The notes beneath the pieces are model-generated. The model saw only the letters and a list, made by a program, of their open reading frames with translations, did no database searches and had not been told where the DNA came from. A stretch of 64,000 nucleotides of DNA from Allofrancisella inopinata (lineage in GTDB: Bacteria > Pseudomonadota > Gammaproteobacteria > Francisellales > Francisellaceae), in assembly GCF_012222965.1 (NCBI RefSeq), contig NZ_CP038241.1, positions 248,001 to 312,000 of the forward strand, given 5' to 3'. The position numbers and the translations under genes are program-made. The number at the start of each line of letters is the position of its first letter. Within the stretch, counting starts at the first letter, position 1. Below, piece by piece: positions 26,734 through 36,365 of this stretch.

Positions 26734-27925
26734 GCTTATCTTTCATGTTTAGTTTTTTAAAAACTATAGCTCCTAGTATTAGCGAAGTAACAAAGCATAC
26801 ACTTATACTTGTTTTAGGTGCTAGGTTTATGACATTTCCTATATCGATTGATAAACCAACTGTTAGTTGACCAATTTCAGTGACTAAGGTAATTAGCATA
26901 TTTGTGATAGCAATTCCTATAGCGGCAAAATTCTGAGGACATATTTTATTAAAATAATACCATACTAAAACCTGTGATGCAGAAAATGCACCAAAAATAA
27001 AAACTAAGAATATTGCATAGTTTTTTAATATTCCAAAGTTTATGATAACGATGGTTATTATGGTTCCTAGAATGCAAACATTGATAATTTTTGTCGTATC
27101 AAATTTATCAGCTAATAGAGTTTTTGTTGGAGAGAAAATAACCCAACCGATAAATATTGAGGTTATCAATGCTGTTGCAAGTATATCACCAAAACCATAT
27201 GCTTGTTTAAAATATAAAACTCCATATTGTGAGGTTAAAACCACAGTAGGTATGTATATCAAGCCTGCCCATGTTGCATTAACCCAAAGCTTTTTATCTT
27301 GTATTAAATTTTTACTGGCGCTATAAATCTGTCCAAATTTTGGCATTAGTTTTATAGTTTGTACTTCTTTAGGTGAAAATATTTGAAATAATATAGCTAA
27401 TGGTAGCGCAAAAATACCGGAGTATATAAAAATACTTATCCAAGAAGTGTTGTAATTGGATATAAGTACACTAACGTTTTGTGAAAAAGCAGCAGCTAAG
27501 GTCCCTAACGATATTATAATACTTGCTATGAAGCTAAAATATTTGGGCTTAAAGTTCTCTAGAGCTAGTTTCAGAACTCCTATAAATGCAAATGATGACC
27601 CAATACCTACTAACAGTCTACCAACTATTGCTAAATTAAAACCTCCAGCTATAAACAGTATATTGCCAGCTCCACAAATTAACGTTGCTGTGATTAAAAT
27701 TCTTTTGCTACCAAATCTATCTAGTAGCATTCCTGCTGGTATTTGCATTATAAGGTAAGTTATATTGTAACTAGATATTAAAAATGAAAAGCCAATATGA
27801 GTTGATATGTTAAAGTAGTTAACTATTTGCTCTTGGTATGCTCCAGTTAGTATTCTTAAAAAAAACTCATAGCAATAAAAGCTTACGCCAATAACTAGTA
27901 TTATAAAGGTTCTGAAATTCTTCAT
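26723..27925 (-). CDS. MFS transporter, Pht/Fpt-like
   Basis: A 400-residue inner-membrane carrier with about twelve helices. The first half has the MFS signature QIPAGMLLDRFGSKRILI between TM2 and TM3. The overall sequence, with its short loops and Ile/Phe-rich helices, resembles the phagosomal transporter (Pht/Fpt) group that is expanded in Francisella and Legionella and moves amino acids or nucleosides. The start MKNFRTFIILVIGVSFYCYEFFLRI is typical of that group. Substrate is not predictable. It is monocistronic, convergent and overlapping with uvrD, and divergent from glpK with a 145-bp shared upstream region. Confidence 0.8.
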   Translation of the reverse strand: MKNFRTFIILVIGVSFYCYEFFLRILTGAYQEQIVNYFNISTHIGFSFLISSYNITYLIMQIPAGMLLDRFGSKRILITATLICGAGNILFIAGGFNLAIVGRLLVGIGSSFAFIGVLKLALENFKPKYFSFIASIIISLGTLAAAFSQNVSVLISNYNTSWISIFIYSGIFALPLAILFQIFSPKEVQTIKLMPKFGQIYSASKNLIQDKKLWVNATWAGLIYIPTVVLTSQYGVLYFKQAYGFGDILATALITSIFIGWVIFSPTKTLLADKFDTTKIINVCILGTIITIVIINFGILKNYAIFLVFIFGAFSASQVLVWYYFNKICPQNFAAIGIAITNMLITLVTEIGQLTVGLSIDIGNVINLAPKTSISVCFVTSLILGAIVFKKLNMKDKPIS

Positions 27926-28070
27926 TTTTATAAAAAAATGCTCTTATTAGTTTAGAAATTTACACTTTTATAACAACATTGTCTAATTAACTTTTTTTAA
28001 TTCATCATTTACCCTATGGGCTATTAAATATATAATTTCTCTAAATAAATTCTAAGTGTTGAAAATAACA

Positions 28071-29570
28071 ATGTCAGAAAAATTTGTTTTAGCTGTTGAT
28101 CAAGGCACAACTAGTTCACGAGCAATTATCTTTGATAAAAATGGTAATATCAGGAAAATTGCTCAAAAAGAGTTTACTCAGATTTACCCAAAAAGTGGCT
28201 GGGTTGAGCATGACCCTATGGAAATATGGGGGACACAAAGCGGAGTTGTTAGAGAAGTTCTTGAGTCTGGAAGAGTTAAACCAGAGCAAATTGCAGCCAT
28301 AGGTATTACAAATCAGCGTGAAACGGTTGTTATTTGGGATAAAGAAACTGGTGACCCTATTTATAATGCTATAGTTTGGCAGTGTCGCCGTACTTCGTAT
28401 ATTTGTGATGAGATTAAAAAAGATTCGAAACTAGTTAAATATATCAAAGAAAATACAGGCTTAGTAGTAGATGCATATTTTTCTGGTACAAAAGTTAAGT
28501 GGATTTTGGATAATGTTGAGGGTGCAAGAGAAAAAGCTAATGCTGGTAAGCTTCTAATGGGTACTATAGATACTTGGCTTATTTGGAATATGACGCGAGG
28601 TAAAGTCCATGCAACTGACTACAGTAATGCTTCACGTACTATGCTTTTTAACATTAATACGTTAGAGTGGGATAAGAAAATTTTAGAGTACTTAGATATT
28701 CCAGAGTCTATGTTACCAGAGGTGAAAAATTCTAGTGAGGTTTACGGCTACACTGATGAGAAAACACTAGCGGGAGCTAAAATTCCAATAGCTGGTGTGG
28801 CTGGAGATCAGCATGCTGCTTTATTTGGTCATTGCTGTTTTGACAAGGGTATGGCTAAAAATACTTATGGTACAGGCTGTTTTGCACTTATGAATGTTGG
28901 TGATAAACCAGTATTTTCTGATGCTGGACTTCTAACAACTATCGCGTGGGGTGAAAATGGGAAACCAACTTATGCCTTAGAGGGTAGTGTGTTTATAGCT
29001 GGGGCTGTTATTCAGTGGATTAGAGATGGTTTGGGTCTTATCCGTTCAGCAGAAGATAGTGAGTATTATGCAACCAAAATTGATTCTACTAATGGAGTAT
29101 ATTTAGTGCCTGCATTTGTTGGCTTAGGTACTCCGTATTGGGATATGTATGCTCGTGGCACTATAGTTGGTATCACTAGAGACACTAAGAGAGAGCATAT
29201 TATTAGGGCTGCTCTTGAAGCTATAGCATACCAAGCAAAAGACGTTTTAGATTGTATGAAAGATGATACGGGATTAGATTTAGCTGGCTTACGTGTAGAT
29301 GGTGGTGCTGTACAAAATAATTTCTTGATGCAATTCCAGTCAGATATTCTCCAGTCTGAAATTTCAAAACCAAAAGTCAATGAAATTACGGGTTTAGGAG
29401 CAGTTTTTTTAGCAGGTCTAGCAGTTGGGTTTTGGGAAAATAAAGAGAAGTTGAAAGCTATCCTTACTACTGAGAAAACTTTTGAGCCACAAAAAGACCC
29501 TAAAACAGTTGCTCATGACTATAAGGGTTGGAAAAAGGCCGTAGAAAGAAGTAAGGCTTGGGCAGAGTGA
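28071..29570 (+). CDS. glpK: Glycerol kinase
   Basis: A 499-residue FGGY-family kinase making glycerol 3-phosphate from glycerol and ATP. Visible: the N-terminal phosphate motif [31 protein letters not shown] with the glycerol-binding residues, [13 protein letters not shown], and the C-terminal [18 protein letters not shown]. The frame opens at a TTG at 28056 (adding MLKIT), but ATG 28071 gives the family-like [19 protein letters not shown] lies at 28031-28036. glpD and glpF follow, giving a kinase - dehydrogenase - channel set for glycerol use. Confidence 0.96.
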   Translation: MSEKFVLAVDQGTTSSRAIIFDKNGNIRKIAQKEFTQIYPKSGWVEHDPMEIWGTQSGVVREVLESGRVKPEQIAAIGITNQRETVVIWDKETGDPIYNAIVWQCRRTSYICDEIKKDSKLVKYIKENTGLVVDAYFSGTKVKWILDNVEGAREKANAGKLLMGTIDTWLIWNMTRGKVHATDYSNASRTMLFNINTLEWDKKILEYLDIPESMLPEVKNSSEVYGYTDEKTLAGAKIPIAGVAGDQHAALFGHCCFDKGMAKNTYGTGCFALMNVGDKPVFSDAGLLTTIAWGENGKPTYALEGSVFIAGAVIQWIRDGLGLIRSAEDSEYYATKIDSTNGVYLVPAFVGLGTPYWDMYARGTIVGITRDTKREHIIRAALEAIAYQAKDVLDCMKDDTGLDLAGLRVDGGAVQNNFLMQFQSDILQSEISKPKVNEITGLGAVFLAGLAVGFWENKEKLKAILTTEKTFEPQKDPKTVAHDYKGWKKAVERSKAWAE

Positions 29571-29670
29571 TAAGTGGCTACTATCCTCTGCTACATATTA
29601 GATAAAAGTTGACGAGAGAAGAGTGGTGGTAATAAGCCTAGATTAAATTTTAAATAAAGGCTATAAAGAA

Positions 29671-31203
29671 ATGAAAAAAGAATACGACATAATAATAATT
29701 GGTGGTGGTGCAACTGGGTTTGGTTGTGCTATAGAGGCTGTTTCACGTGGTTATAAAACTTTACTTTTAGAAGCGTATGATTTTGGTAAAGGTACTTCTT
29801 CAAAGTCTACTAAGCTTATTCACGGTGGCCTGAGGTATTTAGAAAATTTTGATTTTGCATTAGTTAAGGAAGGCTTAGAAGAGAGGTTTTCATTTTTACA
29901 TAATGCTCCACATTTGACTCATAAACAATCTTATCTTATTCCTACACGTAATTATTTTGAAACTATTAAATACACAATAGGAGTCAAATTATATGAGTTT
30001 TTGTCAGGTGAATACAAGATCGGTAAAAGCTATAATCTAAACAAGCAACAAACTTTAGCAGAGCTACCAAATATAGAAAGTTCTAAACTTAAAAAAAGTT
30101 TGGTGTATTATGATGGTCAGTTTGATGATACTAGACTTTTGATCTCTTTAATGAAAACTTTTGAGTCAAAGAGTGGTGTAGCCTTAAATTACCACAAGGT
30201 TGAAAAAATCTATAGCTCAACAAATTCAAAATTAGACACTGTGGTAGCTACTGATACATTAACTCAGGAAAAAAGAGAGTTTAAGGCAAGTCATATTATT
30301 AATGCTACTGGCACTTTTTGCGATACTATTATGAGTTTAGCAGGGCGAAAAGAGGCACATAAATACGTTTCTGTTGCTCAAGGAACTCATATAGTTTTTG
30401 ATCGAGAGAAGTTTCCCACGAAGCATGCAATTTTAATCCCAGAAACAGAAGATGGTAGGGTGTTATTTATTTTACCTTGGCATGGTCATTTGATAGTTGG
30501 TACTACGGATATTAAAAAAGAGGTTCCCGATATTGAACCAAAAGCTGATAAACAAGAAGTTGAGTTTATTTTGGAAACCTTTAACCAATATGCTAAGCAA
30601 AAAGCAACTATTACAGATATAAAGTCAGTATACTGTGGCCAGCGTCCGTTAGTTTCTCCTAAAAAAAGTAAAAAAACGGCCAATATTTCTCGCAAACATG
30701 AGATTATTGAATCTACAGATGGTTTGATTACGGTAGTAGGAGGTAAGTGGACTATATTTAGACGTATGGGGCAGGACACTTTAGATTATATTGAAAGTGG
30801 TAAAATTGCTCAAAAGCTTTCTAAAACTTCTGAAGAGTTATTGATTGATGCTGTTGATTCTGAAGTAGGCTATCCACTAAAAGTTTATGGTAAAAATGTT
30901 GAAGATGTTAAAGAAATTCAGCAAGAAATAAATAACTATGAATTATTACATAGTGATTTACCATACTATAAGGCAGAAGCTGTTTATCATGTAAGACATG
31001 AAAAAGCTAAAACAGTTGAAGATGTGTTGGCACGGCGTACACGAGCTGCTTTTTTAGATATTAAAGCGAGTATTCAAGCAGCTCCTATAGTTGCTGAGCT
31101 TATGGCTAAAGAGCTTGGTAAAGATAAAGCTTGGCAAAGTGAGCAGATAGGTAGTTTTAAAGAGTTTGCTAAGAATTTTGATGTACAGGAATTATTTAGG
31201 TAG
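29671..31203 (+). CDS. glpD: FAD-dependent glycerol-3-phosphate dehydrogenase
   Basis: A 510-residue aerobic-type enzyme, membrane-associated, oxidising glycerol 3-phosphate to dihydroxyacetone phosphate and passing electrons to quinone. The N-terminal dinucleotide fold is IIIGGGATGFGCAIEA with the FAD-binding KGTSSKSTKLIHGGLRYL segment. Further hallmarks are the LIPETEDGRVLFILPWHG stretch, GTTDIKKE and VVGGKWTIFRRMGQDTLD, and a C-terminal helical domain. It is 100 bp after glpK with its own ribosome site (AAAGG); glpF follows after 8 bp and is surely co-transcribed. Confidence 0.95.
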   Translation: MKKEYDIIIIGGGATGFGCAIEAVSRGYKTLLLEAYDFGKGTSSKSTKLIHGGLRYLENFDFALVKEGLEERFSFLHNAPHLTHKQSYLIPTRNYFETIKYTIGVKLYEFLSGEYKIGKSYNLNKQQTLAELPNIESSKLKKSLVYYDGQFDDTRLLISLMKTFESKSGVALNYHKVEKIYSSTNSKLDTVVATDTLTQEKREFKASHIINATGTFCDTIMSLAGRKEAHKYVSVAQGTHIVFDREKFPTKHAILIPETEDGRVLFILPWHGHLIVGTTDIKKEVPDIEPKADKQEVEFILETFNQYAKQKATITDIKSVYCGQRPLVSPKKSKKTANISRKHEIIESTDGLITVVGGKWTIFRRMGQDTLDYIESGKIAQKLSKTSEELLIDAVDSEVGYPLKVYGKNVEDVKEIQQEINNYELLHSDLPYYKAEAVYHVRHEKAKTVEDVLARRTRAAFLDIKASIQAAPIVAELMAKELGKDKAWQSEQIGSFKEFAKNFDVQELFR

Positions 31204-31211
31204 GACTAATT

Positions 31212-31976
31212 ATGTTGGCAGCATGTGTAGCAGAGATTATAGGAACAATGATTCTCATACTTTTGGGTAATGGAGTAGTAGCAGGAGTTGTTTTAAATAA
31301 AACTAAGTCTCAGAACAGTGGTTGGATTGTTATTACTTTTGCTTGGGGATTGGCAGTGTTTTTAGGAGTTTTGGTGGCAGGTCCTATTAGTGGAGCTCAT
31401 ATGAATCCAGCAGTTACACTTTCGTTAGCGATAGCTGGGAAATTTTCCTGGAGCTGGGTGGCCCCTTATGTTATCTGCCAAGTTGTGGGAGCTATGATCG
31501 GTCAGGCACTAGTTTGGATTGTATACTATCCACACTATGCTGCTACAAGTGATGTAGATCTAAAGTTAGCAACATTTTGCACATCCCCAGCGATTAAACA
31601 TCTACCTTCTAATTTTACCAGTGAAGTTATAGGAACCTTTGTATTAGTGCTTGCTATATTAGCTATGCATGGGGTTGTAATACAGGTTGGAGATTCTAAT
31701 ATAACAACAGCTTATCCAATTGACATGGGAGCTTTAGGCGGTATCCCGGTGGCATTTGTCGTTATAGCTATAGGTTTATCTTTAGGTGGTACTACGGGGT
31801 ATGCTATTAATCCAGCTAGAGATTTTGGTCCAAGATTGTTTCATACTATTATGCCTATACAGAGTAAAGGTCCATCTCACTGGAGTTACGCATGGGTACC
31901 AATTCTAGGTCCTATTGTTGGTAGTGTAATAGCAACGGTCTTTTATCTGTTATTAAAAGCAAAAGGGGCACTTTAA
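31212..31976 (+). CDS. glpF: Glycerol uptake facilitator (aquaglyceroporin)
   Basis: A 254-residue MIP-family channel for glycerol entry. Both NPA boxes are present: AHMNPAVTL in the first half and YAINPARDFGPRL in the second, with the Arg of the selectivity filter directly following and an Asp after it (NPARD), the pattern of aquaglyceroporins rather than water-only aquaporins. It starts 8 bp after glpD. The glpKDF set is complete for taking glycerol to dihydroxyacetone phosphate; no GlpR-type regulator is adjacent. Confidence 0.95.
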   Translation: MLAACVAEIIGTMILILLGNGVVAGVVLNKTKSQNSGWIVITFAWGLAVFLGVLVAGPISGAHMNPAVTLSLAIAGKFSWSWVAPYVICQVVGAMIGQALVWIVYYPHYAATSDVDLKLATFCTSPAIKHLPSNFTSEVIGTFVLVLAILAMHGVVIQVGDSNITTAYPIDMGALGGIPVAFVVIAIGLSLGGTTGYAINPARDFGPRLFHTIMPIQSKGPSHWSYAWVPILGPIVGSVIATVFYLLLKAKGAL

Positions 31977-31982
31977 AATAAA

Positions 31983-32690
31983 ATGTGTGATTTTACATAT
32001 GTGCCTATGTTTAGTGATGAGTTTTTAAGGCTTATTTTATCTATCTTACTATTTTTTTGTTGTGTTATTTTAGCCCAAATTTTCATGTATAAGAAAAATT
32101 GGGGTGTAGCATTTTGGAGTTGCTTTGCTATTTTTTTAGTGGTTTTAGGCGGATATGGGTACGTTATTCACCGTTTATATTTGGAAAATACTTTTTCTTA
32201 CGATGGTTTTATTTCAGGTGCTGGGTTTTTGACAGTGGTGGGTTTATTGTTCTCAAAATCTAAGGGTGAGGAGATTATTTTTAATGATAAGCTTATAAAT
32301 AATGATACACCAATGTTTTTGGCAAGCTTTATTGTGTTTTCAATCATTTATGTTTTGACTGTTGATTATAATTTTGACTGCATTTATGATGCCAGTCAGC
32401 TATTTATAGAAGTGTTACAGATAATTGTTTATCCTGTATTGTTACTACTTGGATTAACAGCATTTTTGTTTAGGTTTGTAGTATGTATATATGTTTTTGC
32501 AATATGCATGGCTTTGTTTATAATTGAAGATATGGTTTCTGTTTATTACATATTATCATTTATTACAGATGAGTTTATAATCGTTGAAACGATGATACCA
32601 GCTATTATTTCAACTATTATAAGTATAATGTCAATCTGCATACTTATCAAAGCAAAGAGAGTTTATAATAGGAGTAGAATAAATGATTAA
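31983..32690 (+). CDS. Uncharacterised polytopic membrane protein
   Basis: A 235-residue protein with about six or seven hydrophobic helices (roughly 16-35, 41-62, 74-88, 110-128, 143-165, 166-190, 205-225) and an unusually high share of Phe, Ile, Tyr and Cys. I see no family motif. It begins 6 bp after glpF, so it is in the glp transcript or just beyond, and its end overlaps the start of the MscS-like gene by 8 bp (32683-32690), so the two are translationally coupled. The pairing suggests a shared membrane function, possibly modulation of the channel, but that is only inference from arrangement. Confidence 0.7.
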   Translation: MCDFTYVPMFSDEFLRLILSILLFFCCVILAQIFMYKKNWGVAFWSCFAIFLVVLGGYGYVIHRLYLENTFSYDGFISGAGFLTVVGLLFSKSKGEEIIFNDKLINNDTPMFLASFIVFSIIYVLTVDYNFDCIYDASQLFIEVLQIIVYPVLLLLGLTAFLFRFVVCIYVFAICMALFIIEDMVSVYYILSFITDEFIIVETMIPAIISTIISIMSICILIKAKRVYNRSRIND

Positions 32691-33168
32691 GTATTTTGAC
32701 AATTTTTTTTGGACGAATGCGGTTGTAGCACTGGTTATACTAGTGGTAGGTTTCTTTTTATCCAAGTATGTTAAATCATTAACTTATAACTTGTTAAAGA
32801 AGTATGACAATACAGTCTCTCAGTTTTTAGCAAGTTTAATATATGTAATTTTTTTAATTTTAGTTGTTGTGGTAGCTTTGGCAAAATTGGGTGTCCCAAT
32901 TTCTCCTATAACTGGTGTTTTGGCAGGTATCGTTTTTGGTATATCAATGTCTTTAAAGGCATCTTATAGTATTTTTGCCTCTGGCATAATGCTTGCTTTT
33001 AGTAAACCCTTTGAAATTGGTGATAACGTTGATATAGGGGGTTCAGTAGGTGTTGTTAAATCTATAGGCTTTTTGTATACAAAGCTTAGTGGCGAAACTG
33101 GTGATGAGATTGTGATTGTGAATAATATGGTTATGTCAAAAGTAATTACTAGGTTTTCTAGTAAATAA
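32683..33168 (+). CDS. Minimal MscS-like mechanosensitive channel protein
   Basis: A 161-residue protein matching only the core of MscS: three helices (about 14-35, 48-70, 77-110), the pore helix rich in Gly/Ala/Ser ([36 protein letters not shown]), and the beta domain (about 112-155, ending [19 protein letters not shown]). The alpha-beta vestibule that forms the cytoplasmic cage in E. coli MscS (286 residues) is missing. The stop codon lies before the adjacent transposable element, so that insertion did not itself truncate this frame. It is coupled to the preceding membrane protein. It may be a genuine short channel or an old truncation. Confidence 0.8.
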   Translation: MIKYFDNFFWTNAVVALVILVVGFFLSKYVKSLTYNLLKKYDNTVSQFLASLIYVIFLILVVVVALAKLGVPISPITGVLAGIVFGISMSLKASYSIFASGIMLAFSKPFEIGDNVDIGGSVGVVKSIGFLYTKLSGETGDEIVIVNNMVMSKVITRFSSK

Positions 33169-33170
33169 GC

Positions 33171-33452
33171 CTTTTATAACCAGGGCAATTGCATTAAAAT
33201 ATTTTTTGCTAGAATCCTTTGTTTATAATAGTTTTAACTTCTTTACAAGATCAATACAAGCAGTTTCAGATCTCCTAAAATTAACTGATTATGATTAAAA
33301 TGACGCTTTATTATTTATAGCTTCGTTAAATAAGCTGTATTTATAGGCATTTTAGGTGGACACTCTACCAAAAATAGTAACTTTACTGGTTATAACCGTA
33401 AAATAATAAGGTTGTCAAGACATTTTTAATGCAATTGCCCTGCTTTTATAAC
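33171..33452. mobile_element. 262-bp non-coding transposable element with 10-bp target duplication
   Basis: The element spans 33181-33442. It begins CAGGGCAATTGCATTAAAA and ends with the reverse complement of that sequence (about 19-21 bp of near-perfect terminal inverted repeat). It is flanked by the exact 10-bp direct repeat CTTTTATAAC at 33171-33180 and 33443-33452. Inside there is no meaningful ORF. This is a textbook MITE signature. A 10-bp duplication is common in IS4-type transposition, so an IS4-like transposase acting in trans is the first guess. It separates the MscS-like gene from the tRNA operon promoter. Confidence 0.9.
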
Positions 33453-33499
33453 AAAATAATATTTACATTAATTTTTAAACGTAGTAGTATGTGATTAGT

Positions 33500-33538
33500 T
33501 TTTTAAGAAAAAGTTTAAAGTAGTTGTTTTCTTAAAAA
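33500..33538 (+). terminator. AT-rich hairpin upstream of tRNA operon
   Basis: A 12-bp perfect inverted repeat TTTTTAAGAAAA (33500-33511) and TTTTCTTAAAAA (33527-33538) around a 15-nt loop. It could end transcripts from the glp/mscS side before the tRNA promoter at 33565, but the stem is almost all A-T and no T-tract follows, so termination strength is uncertain. Confidence 0.35.
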
Positions 33539-33564
33539 GCTTTATAGATTCAAGCACAAAAAGC

Positions 33565-33593
33565 TTGATTTTTACTCAAATAGACTTTATAGT
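33565..33593 (+). promoter_or_regulatory. Sigma-70 promoter of the tRNA-tuf operon
   Basis: TTGATT (33565-33570) and TATAGT (33588-33593) are separated by exactly 17 bp. The predicted start near 33600 lies about 12 bases before tRNA-Tyr. Position and quality fit a strong stable-RNA promoter driving tRNA-Tyr, tRNA-Gly, tRNA-Thr and tuf. Confidence 0.7.
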
Positions 33594-33611
33594 ATTCTAG
33601 AAAGTTTTAGG

Positions 33612-33696
33612 GGAGGGATTCCCGAGCGGCCAAAGGGATCAGACTGTAAATCTGACGGCTCAGCCTTCGCAGGTTCGAATCCTGCTCCCTCCACCA
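33612..33696 (+). tRNA. tRNA-Tyr (GTA)
   Basis: An 85-nt class II tRNA. The acceptor GGAGGGA pairs with TCCCTCC, the anticodon GTA is at 33646-33648, a long variable arm is present, the T-loop is GGTTCGAATCC, and CCA is encoded at 33694-33696. First gene of the tRNA-tuf operon. Confidence 0.96.
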
Positions 33697-33697
33697 T

Positions 33698-33771
33698 GCG
33701 GGTGTAGTTCAATGGTAGAACTTCGGCCTTCCAAGCCGATAGCGTGGGTTCGATTCCCATCACCCGCTCCA
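33698..33771 (+). tRNA. tRNA-Gly (TCC)
   Basis: A 74-nt tRNA. The acceptor GCGGGTG pairs with CACCCGC, the anticodon stem TCGGC/GCCGA frames loop CTTCCAA with anticodon TCC at 33730-33732, and CCA is encoded at the end. It follows tRNA-Tyr by one base. Confidence 0.96.
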
Positions 33772-33796
33772 CCCTAAACGTGGTTATAAAATTTAA

Positions 33797-33872
<76 letters not shown>

Positions 33873-33921
33873 TATTATTGGTTTTTTATTTTTTGTTGAA
33901 AAAAAATGGAGTAATGAAAGA

Positions 33922-35106
33922 ATGGCTAAAGAAAAATTTGAACGTTCGAAGCCGCACGTAAACGTAGGTACAATCGGTCACGTTGACCATGGTAAAACTA
34001 CTCTTACTGCAGCTATCACTAAGGTAATGGCTGAGAAAAACGGTGGCTCTGCTCGTAAGTTTGATGAGATCGATAACGCGCCAGAAGAAAAAGCACGTGG
34101 TATTACTATTAATACTTCTCACGTAGAATATGAGTCTCCAAATAGACATTATGCTCACGTTGACTGTCCAGGACACGCGGATTATGTTAAAAACATGATT
34201 ACTGGTGCTGCTCAGATGGATGGTGCTATCTTAGTATGTTCTGCTGCTGATGGTCCTATGCCACAAACTCGTGAGCATATTCTACTTTCTCGTCAGGTTG
34301 GTGTACCATATATTGTTGTTTTCTTAAACAAGTGTGACATGGTTGATGACGAAGAGTTATTGGAGCTTGTAGAAATGGAAGTGCGTGAGCTTTTAGATCA
34401 GTATGAGTTCCCGGGTGATGATACTCCTATTATTATGGGTTCAGCTCTTAAAGCTTTAGAAGGTGATGAGAAGTACGTTGAGAAGATCGTTGAGCTAGTT
34501 CAAGCTATGGATGACTATATTCCAGCTCCTGAGCGTGATACTGATAAGCCATTTATCTTACCAATTGAAGATGTGTTCTCTATTTCAGGTCGCGGTACAG
34601 TTGTAACTGGACGTGTTGAGCGTGGTGTTATAAACGTTGGTGATGAAGTTGAAGTTGTGGGTATTCGTCCTACTCAAAAAACTACAGTAACTGGTGTTGA
34701 AATGTTCCGTAAGCTTCTAGATAGAGGGGAGGCTGGTGATAACGTTGGTATTCTAGTTCGTGGTCTTAAGAGAGATGATGTTGAGCGTGGACAAGTATTA
34801 TGTAAGCCAGGTTCAATTAAGCCTCACACTAAGTTTGAAGCTGAAGTTTATGTACTTTCTAAAGAAGAAGGTGGTAGACATACTCCATTCTTTAAAGGCT
34901 ATAGACCACAGTTCTATTTCCGTACTACAGATATTACTGGTGCTGTTGAGCTACCAGAGGGTGTAGAGATGGTTATGCCTGGCGATAACATTAAGATGGT
35001 TATAACCCTAATTAACCCAATTGCAATGGATGAAGGTTTACGTTTTGCTATCCGTGAAGGTGGTAGAACTGTAGGTGCTGGTGTTGTTGCTAAAATTATC
35101 GAGTAA
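33922..35106 (+). CDS. tuf: Elongation factor Tu
   Basis: A 394-residue translational GTPase carrying aminoacyl-tRNA to the ribosome. G1 [11 protein letters not shown], the switch region [14 protein letters not shown]3 [13 protein letters not shown]4 NKCD and the SALKAL segment are all present, then beta-barrel domains 2 and 3 ending [17 protein letters not shown] precedes the start. Codon choice is more biased than in neighbouring accessory genes (many GGT, GTT, CGT), in line with very high expression. It is in the operon with the three upstream tRNAs; tRNA-Trp follows by 21 bp. Confidence 0.98.
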   Translation: MAKEKFERSKPHVNVGTIGHVDHGKTTLTAAITKVMAEKNGGSARKFDEIDNAPEEKARGITINTSHVEYESPNRHYAHVDCPGHADYVKNMITGAAQMDGAILVCSAADGPMPQTREHILLSRQVGVPYIVVFLNKCDMVDDEELLELVEMEVRELLDQYEFPGDDTPIIMGSALKALEGDEKYVEKIVELVQAMDDYIPAPERDTDKPFILPIEDVFSISGRGTVVTGRVERGVINVGDEVEVVGIRPTQKTTVTGVEMFRKLLDRGEAGDNVGILVRGLKRDDVERGQVLCKPGSIKPHTKFEAEVYVLSKEEGGRHTPFFKGYRPQFYFRTTDITGAVELPEGVEMVMPGDNIKMVITLINPIAMDEGLRFAIREGGRTVGAGVVAKIIE

Positions 35107-35127
35107 TAGATAGTTATAAAGTAAAAA

Positions 35128-35203
35128 AGGTCAGTAGTTCAATTGGTAGAGCAGCGGTCTCCAAAACCGCAAGTTGGGGGTTCGAGTCCCTCCTGGCCTG
35201 CCA
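35128..35203 (+). tRNA. tRNA-Trp (CCA)
   Basis: A 76-nt tRNA. The acceptor AGGTCAG pairs with CTGGCCT, anticodon stem GCGGT/ACCGC frames loop CTCCAAA with anticodon CCA at 35161-35163, and CCA is encoded at 35201-35203. Between tuf and secE, the common gammaproteobacterial position. Confidence 0.96.
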
Positions 35204-35210
35204 AATAATT

Positions 35211-35247
35211 AAGGCAGTGTTGCAAAATTTGCACACTGTCTTTTTTA
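35211..35247 (+). terminator. Rho-independent terminator after tRNA-Trp
   Basis: GGCAGTGTTGCAAA and TTTGCACACTGTC form a stem of about 13 bp (35213-35240) immediately followed by TTTTTTATTTTT. It closes the tRNA-tuf-tRNA-Trp unit; secE begins 67 bp later with its own signals. Confidence 0.9.
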
Positions 35248-35313
35248 TTTTTCTTGATATTATATTTTCTGTGTGTTATTTTATACCCTACGTTTTAAAG
35301 GAGTATCATTCTT

Positions 35314-35739
35314 GTGAAAAAAAGTCAAAATTTTAATAAAGTTTGGGTGAGTGGAGCTACTAAACCTACTGAGGTGACAAAAGTTTCAAGCTCTGTTAAT
35401 GTTTTGCTATGGATGGCAGCAGTAGCTGTTGTGGTTATGGGCATTGTGGTTACTATGGCTTCGAGCTTTTGGGGCTTTGACTATAGTTCTTATAACACCT
35501 CGATTGCTGTAGTGGTTGTTCTTGTGGCACTAGTTATTGCAAGATTTACTAATCAGGGTCGTAGATTTTGGGCTTTTTTTAATGCTTCAAAACTGGAGTT
35601 GTCCAAAGTGGTTTGGCCTACACGCAAAGAAACTATGGCTATATCTGCTATGGTTATAGTGGTGGTTATCATTTTTGCTATCTTTATATCTATATTTGGT
35701 TTGGTATTTGAAAAATTTATTCAATATTTCCTAGGTTAA
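35314..35739 (+). CDS. secE: Preprotein translocase subunit SecE
   Basis: A 141-residue, three-helix SecE of the enterobacterial type. Hydrophobic segments lie about 29-52, 60-78 and 107-135, and the conserved amphipathic hinge ELSKVVWPTRKET sits before the last helix. It is the clamp subunit of SecYEG. The start is GTG 35314, with AAAGGAG about ten bases upstream. nusG follows after 15 bp, the usual secE-nusG pairing. Confidence 0.94.
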   Translation: MKKSQNFNKVWVSGATKPTEVTKVSSSVNVLLWMAAVAVVVMGIVVTMASSFWGFDYSSYNTSIAVVVVLVALVIARFTNQGRRFWAFFNASKLELSKVVWPTRKETMAISAMVIVVVIIFAIFISIFGLVFEKFIQYFLG

Positions 35740-35754
35740 TAGGGGTTTACAATT

Positions 35755-36288
35755 ATGCTTTGGTATGTCGTGCAGGTGCACTCAGGTTATGAAAAAAGAG
35801 TAAAAACTCAGTTAGAAGAAAATATTAAAATAGCTGGTTTGGAAAATAGTTTTGGTAGAATACTTGTCCCTACTGAGAATGTGGTAGAGATGAGAGCGGG
35901 TCAAAAGCGTAAAAGTGAGCGTAAGTATTTTCCGGGGTATGTTTTGATAGAGGCTGACCTTACTACAGATGCTTGGCAGCTTGTAAAGTCAGTTCCTAGA
36001 GTATTAACTGTTGTTGGTTCAAGAGGTAAGCCTATTCCATTAAGTAAGCAAGAAGTTGATAAGATTCTTAGTTTTATGGAGGGCGATAAAAATACTATTG
36101 AGCCAAGACTTAGAAAATCGTATCAGGTTGGTGAAGTGGTTAGAGTTCTTGAAGGACCATTTAATGACTTTACTGGTGTGGTAGAAGAAGTTAACTATGA
36201 AAAATCAAGGTTAAGAGTGGCTGTATCTATATTTGGTAGATCTACACCTGTTGAGCTTGAATTTTCACAAGTTGAAAAAGAGTCTTAG
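35755..36288 (+). CDS. nusG: Transcription termination/antitermination factor NusG
   Basis: A 177-residue elongation factor that bridges RNA polymerase to Rho or the ribosome. The N-terminal NGN domain starts MLWYVVQVHSGYEKRVKTQLEE and includes RKYFPGYVLIEADL; the KOW domain (about 125-160) has GEVVRVLEGPFNDFTGVVEEVN. Length matches E. coli NusG. It lies between secE and rplK, in a likely unit with secE. Confidence 0.96.
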   Translation: MLWYVVQVHSGYEKRVKTQLEENIKIAGLENSFGRILVPTENVVEMRAGQKRKSERKYFPGYVLIEADLTTDAWQLVKSVPRVLTVVGSRGKPIPLSKQEVDKILSFMEGDKNTIEPRLRKSYQVGEVVRVLEGPFNDFTGVVEEVNYEKSRLRVAVSIFGRSTPVELEFSQVEKES

Positions 36289-36365
36289 TTTTAAAACAAA
36301 GCTAAGTCATAGGGAGCTCGTATTTTTAAAAACGAGTGCTATTAACCTAAATTTTGGAGAAAACA

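Noticed and set aside
33169-33180. Truncation of the MscS-like gene by the 262-bp element
   Set aside because: The stop codon at 33166-33168 lies before the target duplication, and no continuation of the channel domain is visible beyond the element.
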